Shown here: piece by piece, positions 11,401-19,691 of the stretch
Position numbering within the stretch: position 1 is the stretch's first letter
Layout: every line of letters begins with the position of its first letter
Origin: Sphaeroforma sirkka
Taxonomy: Eukaryota; Opisthokonta; Ichthyosporea; Ichthyophonida
Assembly (NCBI GenBank): GCA_001586965.3
Contig: LUCW03000147.1
Span: 70,001 to 90,000 of the forward strand
Length of the DNA: 20,000 nt
Direction: 5' to 3'
The notes under the pieces: generated by a model
The model's input: only the letters and a program-made list of their open reading frames with translations
The model's database searches: none
Told to the model about the DNA's origin: nothing
Program-made: the position numbers and the translations under genes

Positions 11401-12355
11401 ATTTGATGAGTTTTGTGTCAACAAGGATAACAATAAGTTGGCGGGTTTGGCGGATGTACATCTGCTTCTGCAGCAGGCTATGGACCGGAATTTGAAATGC
11501 GTTAAACTACAGATAGTGGCATGCTACACACTTGCACAATACTGTCGAAACGAACAGAACAATGTGAAATCGGGGGAATCGGGCCTCCACAGAGCTGTGC
11601 AGCGCACAATGGAGATGCATGCCAATAATGAGAACTTACAGGAAGCGGCATGTATGGTTTTATGCAGGTACTACAGATCGTCCGATAATGTTCAGAAAGG
11701 CCAGGCTGATGGTGTACTTGATGATATGGAAAGGGCTGCAGTGCATTTTCCGGACAATGTGGACATCGTCAGTGCTCATGCATTGGCCTGCAATTACGTC
11801 GAGCTGCTGGAGGTGCAAAAAACGCCTTCAGTAGCACCTGGGTCGGATTGCAACGATAATACGGAGGACTTCAATGTCCTAAGACAACGTGTTTTGAGTG
11901 AAACCGCAAGAGTGGGCGGCGCTCATACCAAAAACAGTGGGGTGAGGAGTGCAGGGGTTGGAGAAAGAGTAGGAGACAACCCCGAAGACGAAATGGAAGC
12001 TATAGTGTGGCGCGAACAACGGGATTTGATAAATGATTCACCAAAAGCCAGGACGAAGCATGCTGCAGCTCTTAAAGCCAAGCGTATAAAGCTGGTGATG
12101 AACGCTTGCCTTATACTGGTGGTTTTATCCGTTGTGTATGGAGCTCTCTGGCTAATCACCCCTAGGTGGATTCAAACGAGTATGTTCATGAGCTTAGAGC
12201 ATGTGGGAGTGGTGTTCACCTCCGTGTTTCTTTTCTACAAGAAGAGCAGAGAGATCTATAAGACTTTGGTTGGAGCTTATGGATGGATGTCGGGAGCTGA
12301 GGAGTCTCGTGAGACAAGGAGTGGATATATAGTCGGATCCCGTACGCGTCGCTAG
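8435..12355 (+). CDS. ARM/HEAT-type repeat protein with C-terminal membrane anchor (orphan)
   Basis: Two exons, 8435-8834 and 9471-12355, join through a phase-1 intron (donor G/GTATGC, acceptor CTGCAG/AT) to give 1094 residues ending in TAG. ATG 8435 is the first ATG after an in-frame TGA at 8360. Most of the protein is degenerate helical repeats of roughly 40-45 residues. The clearest, at about residues 770-900 (11360-11770), follow the pattern LQ-A-(C)-L--YC-N--N--K-G--GL. Examples are LQIVACYTLAQYC then RNEQNNVKSGESGLH, and LQEAACMVLCRYY then RSSDNVQKG. This is the armadillo-like register seen in LRRK2- and ARMC-type proteins. Residues about 60-80 are Asp/Ser-rich and probably disordered. 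A strong membrane segment at about 1008-1030 (LVMNACLILVVLSVVYGALW) is followed by a second hydrophobic stretch at about 1038-1056 and a basic tail. No signal peptide is seen, so I infer a tail-proximal anchor with the repeats in the cytosol. No catalytic domain is visible and no specific function can be given. Confidence 0.85.
8796..8991 (+). repeat. Tandem duplication of exon-1 3' end and splice donor (148-bp offset)
   Basis: Bases 8796-8843 (end of exon 1, donor, first intron bases) and 8944-8991 align without gaps at 38 of 48 positions by hand count, and most differences are transitions. Both copies begin GGAGTGGC and end ATGCGAG. The real donor reads CAAGGTATGCG; the copy reads CAAGTTATGCG, so its GT has become TT. 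Weaker similarity at the same offset continues on both sides (TGAG at 8760 and 8908; GTATCCGGCATTAGAT versus ATATGTGGAATTGAT downstream), which suggests a unit of about 148 bp. Confidence 0.8.
8835..9470 (+). other. Intron of the ARM-repeat gene, with duplicated exon end
   Basis: A 636-bp phase-1 intron. Its first part contains a second, diverged copy of the last part of exon 1 and of the splice donor (8944-8991, see next entry). Later it has several GGTCT/AGACC words around 9058-9180. No other gene-like content was seen. Confidence 0.8.
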
Positions 12356-13309
12356 GATATCTTTCGGTTAGTTATCAACTAGTATGAGCGTATGAGAACT
12401 GTTGCGTGGGATCAGCGTCATCGCCCGTGGTGGGCAATATTTTTTTATTTTTTTTGAAAGGTTGAAGCAATTTAGATGTATATGAACATCAAGGAATACC
12501 TGTTGAAAACATTTCTGAAATAAGGTTGTTTGAACTTGAATGGTGAATGAAACCTCATATAAATTTGAGTGTCACACAAATTTAAAATTGGTACTAGTTG
12601 TAGTACAGCTAGTGATCGAATTGTGATAAGCAAGAGACCTAAGAACACTTGGTGATGCTTCTGAAAATTGAAGACGCCAATCTGCCGACTTTTTCATAGC
12701 AAAATTTCTCCTGTGGCCTATTAACTTGAAGGCAATGAAGCGAGTTGTATAGTTTTATCTGCAACAGAGTCGCGGCACAACATTGCGACTTCTGGTTGTC
12801 ACATAATAGCCGCGGCCCTCTGAACAAGTCGGGTCAAACAGCATTTTGTCGAAAGGCAATTTTCCCTGACACGAGAATTGAACATTTGCCCAAATTGCCT
12901 TTTGACTGCAACATCTCTAGAGGGCCATGTAATAGCATGCTCTTTAGTTACTCCTCAACCGAAGGATCAAGAGTTCGATCAGGGAGTTTAATAGGTAAAA
13001 TGCAGATGCAATGACCGCATGAATTAAAACGTGCAGTTCTGTATAACATTTCAAGTTTTTAAAATACCAGCTGTGATTCCTGAGCGTGAATTTGCGCTAA
13101 TATCTACGTCTCTCAAGTTGAGACGATGAGAGTACAAGGCAAACGTGTGATGACATGGTTACTTTACTATATATATCGTCGTCTTTGATATGGTGGATAT
13201 AAACTCATGGCCTGCAACAGATGAGATACTTTCCTTAATTCGAGATAAAATGTACTTTTTATATTAATTCTTATGATCATCGCAAGAAGCTAAATGTTGT
13301 TTTCGGAGA
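12356..13309. other. Intergenic spacer, no recognised gene
   Basis: This should hold the 3' ends of the ARM gene (+) and of the putative lectin gene (-), which converge here. No canonical AATAAA was found for either. A short hairpin GCCCGTGGTGGGC near 12423 is followed by a T-rich run. An 89-codon open frame at 12745-13014 overlaps an imperfect inverted repeat and has no recognisable protein features. Confidence 0.6.
12814..12926. repeat. Imperfect inverted repeat (~113 bp)
   Basis: The outer arms GGCCCTCT (12814-12821) and AGAGGGCC (12919-12926) are perfect complements. Inside them, GTCGAAAGGCAATTT (12848-12862) pairs with the complement of AAATTGCCTTTTGAC (12892-12906) with one mismatch. 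The arms between are unequal in length. It could be a decayed MITE-like element or a structured UTR segment. No target-site duplication is obvious. Confidence 0.5.
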
Positions 13310-14264
13310 TCAAGTCCCAAGACAGAAACCACGCGGCGCGCGCAGTTGAAATGAGTAGACGTTCCTCCCTTCTTCATCTACTAACACGAGGTCCCCATTC
13401 CTAAGTATGACAGCAGCCACCGCGTCTGTTCGCAGAATAGGACTGAACTCCCGCCCTATCGCTGTACCCTTCCTATACTCGCCAATTTTGATTGTTCCAT
13501 CAGCAAACTTCATTTGACAGTTCGTTCCATTACTGCATACAGAACTCGCACCGGAGAACTCTGCAAATTTTACACGCTCTCCATCTTCCGTGCCTGCAGG
13601 TCCTGACAGCGTGAGTACTCCATTCGCTTCCAATGTAAGCCTTAAATCGCAAGGGCCCGGCAGGAAATTCCCAAGTGTCATTCTAAACCCAACCGGATCA
13701 TTTGGGAGCACACCCGTGGGGTATGCGGCTGTATATTCTACCAAGTTTAACACAGGTTTATCAACATCAACCCTATTCTTGTCTAAGGGTGGACTACCGG
13801 GTGACACGGGGGAATTCGCTGAAAATGAACCACTCTCAGATTCAGAAGCAGCCGGTGCAGCTGCTCCTGCGCCTGCAGCATCACCGCCATTCACAGTAAT
13901 GTCAGAATCACCGATACTGCTCACTCCTCCTCTGTCAGAATTCAAATTCGAATTCTGCAAATCAATATTTACATTCTGCACAGTATTAACAGGTACAACG
14001 CCAGTGACCGGCACTGTTGGGTTGAAGGTTGTTGGATTGAAGGTTGTGGGGTTGGATACATTCGGATTATATGTAGCTGGATCAAATGTGTTTTGTGTGG
14101 TTGTCGCGAATGGATTAGTGTTCGAGAAGGTAGGATTGAAATTCGTAGTCGTGAAGGGATTTATGGCGAATGGATTTGTGGACTGCCGCCTTCGGACAGG
14201 ATAGTAAGAAAACTGCCCACAGTATCAGTACCCTCCCATTGAACATACTTGTAAAGATGTGCAT
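13310..14264 (-). CDS. Secreted Asn/Thr/Pro/Phe-rich protein with possible B-lectin-like domain; frame-broken
   Basis: The body is one open frame of about 304 codons (14224 down to TGA at 13312-13310) with no ATG near its start. Just upstream on the same strand, ATG 14264 or ATG 14246 opens a classic signal peptide (MFNGRVLILWAVFLLSCPKA), but in a frame one base off. The switch must fall in about 14165-14200. No GT...AG intron of suitable length and phase was found, so an indel (assembly error or real mutation) is likely. Mature region: NPF/FNPT-type repeats (NPFAINPF, PTTFNPTTFNPT), then an Asn/Asp- and Ala-rich linker, then a C-terminal domain of about 150 residues. Repeated strands there are LTLEANGVLTL, MKFADGTIKI and VILRNGDLVLVDEEG, with four cysteines. 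The N-G-x-L-x-L pattern recalls bulb-type mannose lectins (beta-prism), but the sugar-binding signature is not evident. The lectin link is an inference. Confidence 0.65.
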
Positions 14265-14685
14265 CCGAATGAAATTTTATACTTGCGACAGTTGAAGTGT
14301 AGGTTTAGGGTGATTTACAACTATTCTGTGGTAGAAGTTTTGGGTTGAATAAATAAATAAACGCACATAGCTATACGCTTGTTTCAATATAACTCGTGCT
14401 GAGTCGTGCACGCTGGGTGGTGACGAGAAGCGTCCTTATCCACGGACTCTAGGTATAAACAGCGAGTCAGATAAAAGTTTAAAATTTATCATATTTATTC
14501 TTTTTTTTTAAATTGAGAGTTCAACGAATTGGCTGTTGCCTGTTGGCAACTTGGCATTTAGCAATTGGCTGGGCTGGTCGGCTGGAGTCAGTGGAGTGTT
14601 GAAACTTGGAACTTGGGAATTTCAATTGGGACTCTGAGAGTTGGGAACTTGGGACTTGGGAGTTAATTGGCTGGTACAAATGAGG

Positions 14686-15022
14686 TCGCGACATGTCGTC
14701 TGGAAAAAGCATGTAAATGACCTTCGCGACGTGTCGTCTGAAACATGTCGTATGTCGTTTAGATATATATACTGGACATGCTATCATACATACAGTCGGA
14801 AATTTCAGAATTTTCATGCTCACCCATTGGTAATCGATGAAAGGTACCGTGATGATTGGCGAAATTTTCAGATATTGTTGATTCAGTGGGTCTGATTTCT
14901 TCAATCTTGAGTCGGCCACAAGACATGTCGCGACCCCAATGTCGCGACATGTCGCCTAAAAAAACGTGTAAACGAACGTCGCGACGTGTCGCCATAGGCA
15001 AAACTGCAAAAGACATGTCGTT
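14686..15022. repeat. Palindrome-rich direct repeat module (two copies, 256-bp offset)
   Basis: TCGCGACATGTCG occurs at 14686 and 14942. TCGCGACGTGTCG follows 38 bp later in copy one (14724) and 37 bp later in copy two (14979). The linkers match in pattern (an A-run, then GTAAA, then GA). Each copy ends with an ACATGTCG...GTCGTTTA segment, and an inverted ACATGTCGCGACC lies at 14923. The core CGACATGTCG and TCGCGA are each perfect palindromes. Confidence 0.8.
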
Positions 15023-15264
15023 TACATCACTCAGTCATCGCTGACTCTCACTGACTCTCTGCTCACTCTGCTGGAGGCTGGAGGCTGGAGCCTACAACTG
15101 TGAAGTGTGGAACGTGGAGTTTGGAGCACGACCAATCTCTAGTCTCTAATTCTCTATTGACTATTCTCTAAAGTAGTAAAGTGGCAAGTCACCATGCATG
15201 CCTGCCAGGTCTAAACTCTCTCACTCATATTTTTTTTTAAAGTACTCTCTCTCTCAGTCTCTCT

Positions 15265-15325
15265 CACACATCATGATGAATCATTGAACCCATGATGTGT
15301 CTCATAAAAGTCATCATGATGTGTG
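15265..15325. repeat. Perfect 15-bp inverted repeat (hairpin)
   Basis: CACACATCATGATGA (15265-15279) and TCATCATGATGTGTG (15311-15325) are exact reverse complements separated by 31 bp. The loop contains another CATGATGTGT. It is not followed by a clear gene end. Confidence 0.85.
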
Positions 15326-16077
15326 GGCGAAATAGAAATAAATTTTAAATTCTTCTCGAGTCGGATCTTATTGTTTAAAAAAAAAAAAAGATCTTGTAGA
15401 GATATGTAGAAGTGTTTGGCTGTTTGACAATACTGTATTTAGTATTTACATACGTACTTATGTATTTATATATATTGTTATAATAGAAATCGAAACCGAT
15501 ATTTAAATAAAAGTTGACTCTTCTTGACTTTGAGTTTGAGACCAGCAGTGTGTCTCTGCACTCTGCAGACTGCAGGCCTGCAGTAGAGTCCGGACTTAAG
15601 GCTTGAGACTTGTCTCTCTCTCGAGACGAGTGTGTGACTGTGTGCAACACAAGAGTACACAACACTGCAAGACTCGAATTCTCAGCAAGAGTCAAGACTT
15701 ATTCCTCTCACACGGACCCTCGGCCTCTCCCCCATAGAGAACCAGACTCCCGACTCCCAAGTCCTAACACACACACAACAAGAAGAGTGAGGAGTGAGGA
15801 GTCTGAGGAGTTTTTTCAGGGGGCAATGCATAGACCCTGGGGTCAAAACCCTACTTTTTGAGTACATGTTACACTCTTAAAAAAATAACACGTGTGTGAT
15901 GACGTACTTCCTGTCATAAATGTAAATAAATTGGACATCATACAAATTGTTATTACTGTCATGTAAAATTGCTTGTGAGCGCCACTCTTGAGATACTTTC
16001 AAAATTAATATACATTTTGGGGAGCCTTTGTTTCGAGTCTAATAGGTTAGGGATACAGTAGATTGTGAGTCTCAACG

Positions 16078-17285
16078 ATGTCAAAGTCTAAACCTCGTTC
16101 CTCAACTAGTGGCTTGCCGCAATCTAAACGGAGAAAGGTACAGAGTACTCTTAAAGCTGAAAAATCAATAGATGCGGACTGTGTTGCGAGAATGCGCTTA
16201 CAGAAACTGGGCGAGAGTTTCATGCGGCAGTTTGAGAACTCGGATGATAGTGGGGATTCAGACGTCAGTGAAGATCAGGCTTTCAATACAAAGTCTGGTC
16301 CACAGGTCGGCTGTGCTCGACGCAGTAGCAATGAAATACGTGGCGAGCACAAGGATAGCGATAGCGAAAGTTTAAGCGAACGTGGAAGCGAAAACGAAAG
16401 TGAAAGCGAAAGTGAAAGTAATAGTGAGAGCGATGAGTCTCGTGCAGTAAGTGAAGATGAGTCGAATAACCATATGAGCGGGATAAAAAGGCGTGAATCT
16501 CATGCCAAGGGTGAAGAAGACACTTCGCCAACCTGCCGGAGAAAGGTGATGGGAAGGGCGACAGGTTCCGCAAACAAATCAGAAAAATACACACACAGTG
16601 GTTTCTCAGAAATTACAAAAGAGGCAACCGCTAGTAGTTGATGCCACTTGCTATGGTAACATGAACAATAAATTCCAGGAGACGGCGATGCGCAAGGAGC
16701 GTCAAAAGTTTTTGTCGGCGAAGGTGTCGGATGTACACACGAAGGTGGGAAGGGAACAGAAATCGATGGAATTAGGTGAAAAATTCAGTGGAAACTATCT
16801 GGATTGGATGGAAGATGTACATAAAGAGGTTGAAAAATTAGGTAGGTGCTTCCCGTAGTGTCTTGCTTGACTATTTGCGCCGGCTACATTCCCCCACAAT
16901 TATCGAGAAGACGCGGCTTGTGGTTCTTCCTGCACATGCCTGAATTTAGCGCTGCAAAGATTTCAAGGACGAATTCAACATGAATTTGTTTGTATACATC
17001 AAACACACATATGTATATAAACACACACACACACCCACACACACACAAACACACACAAAGACAAAGACACACAAACATACAAACACACACATATATATAT
17101 ATATGTATATTTATATATATAGGTATATACAAATACATATTCATACACACATATATATATATATACATATACACACATACATATATATATATATATGATG
17201 TGTGTGTGATGTATGATGATGCGTGTGTGTGTGTGATGTGTGATATATGATGCGTATGTATGTTTATGTATATATGTTTACTTGC

Positions 17286-17320
<35 letters not shown>

Positions 17321-18142
17321 TGTGATGATGCGTGTGTGCATATTCCGTATATGTATAATAGGTATATATATATCTATATCCATCCATCCATATATGTTAT
17401 CTATCTATTTATCTACATATATGCATATAATATATACATACATATATATATCATATATCCATATCCATATGCATATGCAATGCGTGATGAATGTGACAAT
17501 ATTGCATGTCCAATGTGTGTGTGCATATATGTATTACGTATATGTATATAAAAATGTATGTATCCATATATCTAATATATGTCAATATATATCCATATAT
17601 ACATGATAATGTATGATATTGTGACGTATGTGATGCATGTATGCATGTGTATATGTAATAATATGTATGTAATAAAAATGTATATGCATATGTATAATAT
17701 ATATATAAAAACGTATTATGCATGTATAATGTATATATATATATATTATATATTCATATATATATATATATATATAATATATATATATATATATGCATAT
17801 GTCAATATATATCGATATATAAATAATATATATATATATTCATATACATATATATATACATGCATGTATATATATATTGTTTTACAGTTATATATATATA
17901 TATATTTAAAATTCATATACATTCATATAACACGTATGTGTTTTTAATGTACACACATATTTTTTCGATATCTTTGTCTATATCCATTCTGTCTATATCT
18001 TTGACTATATCTATCTTTTGTGTATATCATATATATATATATTTTCATATATATATACATATATATATATGTGTTGATGTGTGTGTGTGTTATTGATGAT
18101 ATTGTGTATGTATGTTTTGTGTGTTGGTATGTGCATATATAA

Positions 18143-18190
<48 letters not shown>

Positions 18191-18625
18191 TTTGCATGTA
18201 ATGTCTGTGTGTATGTATGCATGTATGTATGTATGTATGTAAAAATATGAATACATGTATGCAGATGCTTATGTACATCTATCCATATGCATATATACAG
18301 ATCCAAATAATATATATATATATTTTTTTTTATATGCATGTTTGTATATATATATATATATATATATATACAATCATATACATGTTACATGCGTTAATAT
18401 ACGTATGTTTCAGAGGATTCGTAACCATTATGTATATAACATATATATATATAAAGTGGTTGCGCTTCTATCGTAATATCATGCAATCTGTATGTGCATA
18501 TGTATTGACTTCTTTTTATATATATAATATATATATAATAATGTATGTGATGATGATGATGATGATCCATGTTTATATATGCATGTATATATATATATGT
18601 AATAACAATGTATGCATGTATACAC

Positions 18626-18692
<67 letters not shown>

Positions 18693-18852
18693 ATAATATA
18701 TATGTACATGCATGCATCCATGTTTTATATATATATGTATATATGTATATATATATATTAATATATACTTTACATACATTAGTGCATATATATATATATA
18801 TATACATTTATATATATAAATATATATCTCTATTGCTATATATATATATATA

Positions 18853-18895
<43 letters not shown>

Positions 18896-19691
18896 ATATA
18901 GTATTTGTATTTTCATTGGTGTTGGTAATGGTATTGGTATTGGTATTGGTTTTTAGTCATGGCAAGCTTTGTGGCTATGTCTTCAAGTCATGCAAGCTTT
19001 GTGGCTATGTCTTCTAGTCATGACAAGTTTTGTGGGACACTGGTTTTGTCGATGAATGGACCAGTGACGATTGGACAGGTCTTGGTTGTTGGCGTTTTGC
19101 TGCACTTTTTGTTATTTTATTATACATATTGATGTTCCTGATTTCCGTACTCAACAGGAGCGTCGACCTTGACGGGACGAGCAAAGAAGCAATACGAAGC
19201 GAAAGAAATCATTAGATTAGGAGGAAATGTATGTAGCCATTCTGCGTTTATTTTTTTCTCAGTATGGTGATAGTTACATTCTATTGCTTAGCTGGATAGT
19301 TATACATATGCCGAGTTTCAATCTTCTTATTACAATCACGTTAAAATGTCCGCATTTTATGTTTTTTCTCGTTAAATACTAGGCTCCCAAGAATCAAAAG
19401 GTTCCATTAATCATCAAGACGGGGATGAATAAGAAAGCCAAAGAACGTGCGGTGAAAGCGGAGACTGCAATGAAGCTGTTGGGCATGTACGTAAAGAAGC
19501 CCAAAGAGAAAGTCGAGAAAAATGACGATGACAAGGGATTGGATATACACGCGGGTGTTGGCTCGTTCAAAGCTGGTGTTCTCAAGGTGAATAAAGATCT
19601 TTTCGCTCAACCCTCAGCTGTAAAGCGGGGCCCCAAAACCAGCGGAAAAGGTGGTGCACGGAATGGCGCAAAAGGCAGGAAGCGGAAATAG
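16078..19691 (+). CDS. Faf1/C1orf131-like (DUF4602) ribosome biogenesis protein
   Basis: Four exons give 359 residues: 16078-16545, 16610-16841, 19158-19228, 19383-19691. The family is nucleolar; yeast Faf1 and human C1orf131 act in the small-subunit processome (18S rRNA maturation). Exon 1 carries a basic N-terminus (QSKRRKVQ, a likely nuclear signal) and a Ser/Glu/Asp-rich acidic tract at about residues 92-128. Exon 2 has PLVVDAT and [10 protein letters not shown], matching the family's VV(V/E)F and FMSSKVS blocks. Exons 3-4 give [19 protein letters not shown] then [18 protein letters not shown], and later [13 protein letters not shown], the signature end of the domain, followed by a Lys/Arg/Gly-rich tail ending GRKRK. 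Introns 2 and 3 are GT...AG with phases 1 and 0. The first intron (16546-16609, 64 nt, phase 0) is needed to join the two frames and is the least certain part of the model. Confidence 0.82.
16546..16609 (+). other. Predicted 64-nt mini-intron in the Faf1-like gene
   Basis: Exon 1's frame ends at TGA near 16639, while the conserved PLVVDAT block is one frame over. AAG/GTGATG as donor and TTTCTCAG/AA as acceptor restore frame in phase 0. It is much shorter than the other introns here (153-2316 bp), so a frameshift or other splice pair is an alternative. Confidence 0.55.
16998..18900. repeat. Compound TA/CA/TG microsatellite block
   Basis: About 1.9 kb of low-complexity DNA: CA-rich (about 17020-17090), TGTGTGATG/TGATG words (17197-17245), many (TA)n runs with ATGTATAT/CATATATA interruptions, GTAT repeats (about 18222-18240), (GAT)n at about 18548-18566, and the longest TA run at about 18633-18689. 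Length in this assembly may be unreliable. Confidence 0.95.
18955..19036 (+). repeat. ~31-bp tandem repeat, 2.7 copies
   Basis: Copies start AGTCAT at 18955, 18986 and 19016. The core CAAGCTTTGTGGCTATGTCT is identical in the first two copies; the third is cut short and reads CAAGTTTTGTGGG. It is preceded by an ATTGGT-type hexamer run (18921-18950). It lies within 210 bp of the intron's acceptor. Confidence 0.9.

Larger units (their letters stand above)
14265..16077. other. Repeat-rich intergenic spacer
   Basis: No gene is recognised. In order it holds: an AATAAATAAATAAA run at about 14346; imperfect AACTTGGGA words at about 14600-14663; two copies of a module built from TCGCGACATGTCG/TCGCGACGTGTCG palindromes (14686-15022); TGACTCTC- and GGAGGCTG-type short repeats (15030-15090); a CT tract (15245-15265); a perfect 15-bp inverted repeat; a poly-A run near 15376-15389; and GAGT/GAGG-rich sequence at about 15780-15815. 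The last ~180 bp should contain the Faf1 promoter. A TGACGTAC word (15900-15907) overlaps ACTTCCTG (15905-15912), resembling CREB/ATF and ETS half-sites, but such short matches are weak evidence. Confidence 0.6.
16842..19157 (+). other. 2.3-kb microsatellite-filled intron of the Faf1-like gene
   Basis: A phase-1 intron from donor GTAGGT to acceptor CTCAACAG. The conserved domain is split across it, with EVEKL before and ASTLTGRA after. Apart from about 150 bp at each end, it is almost entirely simple sequence. Open frames inside it are poly-Tyr/Ile artefacts of TA repeats. Before the acceptor lie a 31-bp tandem repeat and a pyrimidine-rich stretch (19095-19140). Confidence 0.85.

Noticed and set aside
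13590..14204. A 204-codon open frame on the plus strand
   Set aside because: It is the mirror of the minus-strand secreted protein. The minus frame has low-complexity NPF/FNPT repeats and plausible domain strands, while the plus frame is just the reverse of those codons.
16980..18810. Many 60-160 codon open frames on both strands
   Set aside because: They are translations of TA, CA and TG repeats (runs of Tyr-Ile, His-Thr and Cys-Val) and have no protein-like composition.
19030..19215. Open frame with a hydrophobic stretch before the third Faf1 exon
   Set aside because: The hydrophobic residues come from the pyrimidine-rich tract before the acceptor, and the conserved exon 19158-19228 is read in another frame.
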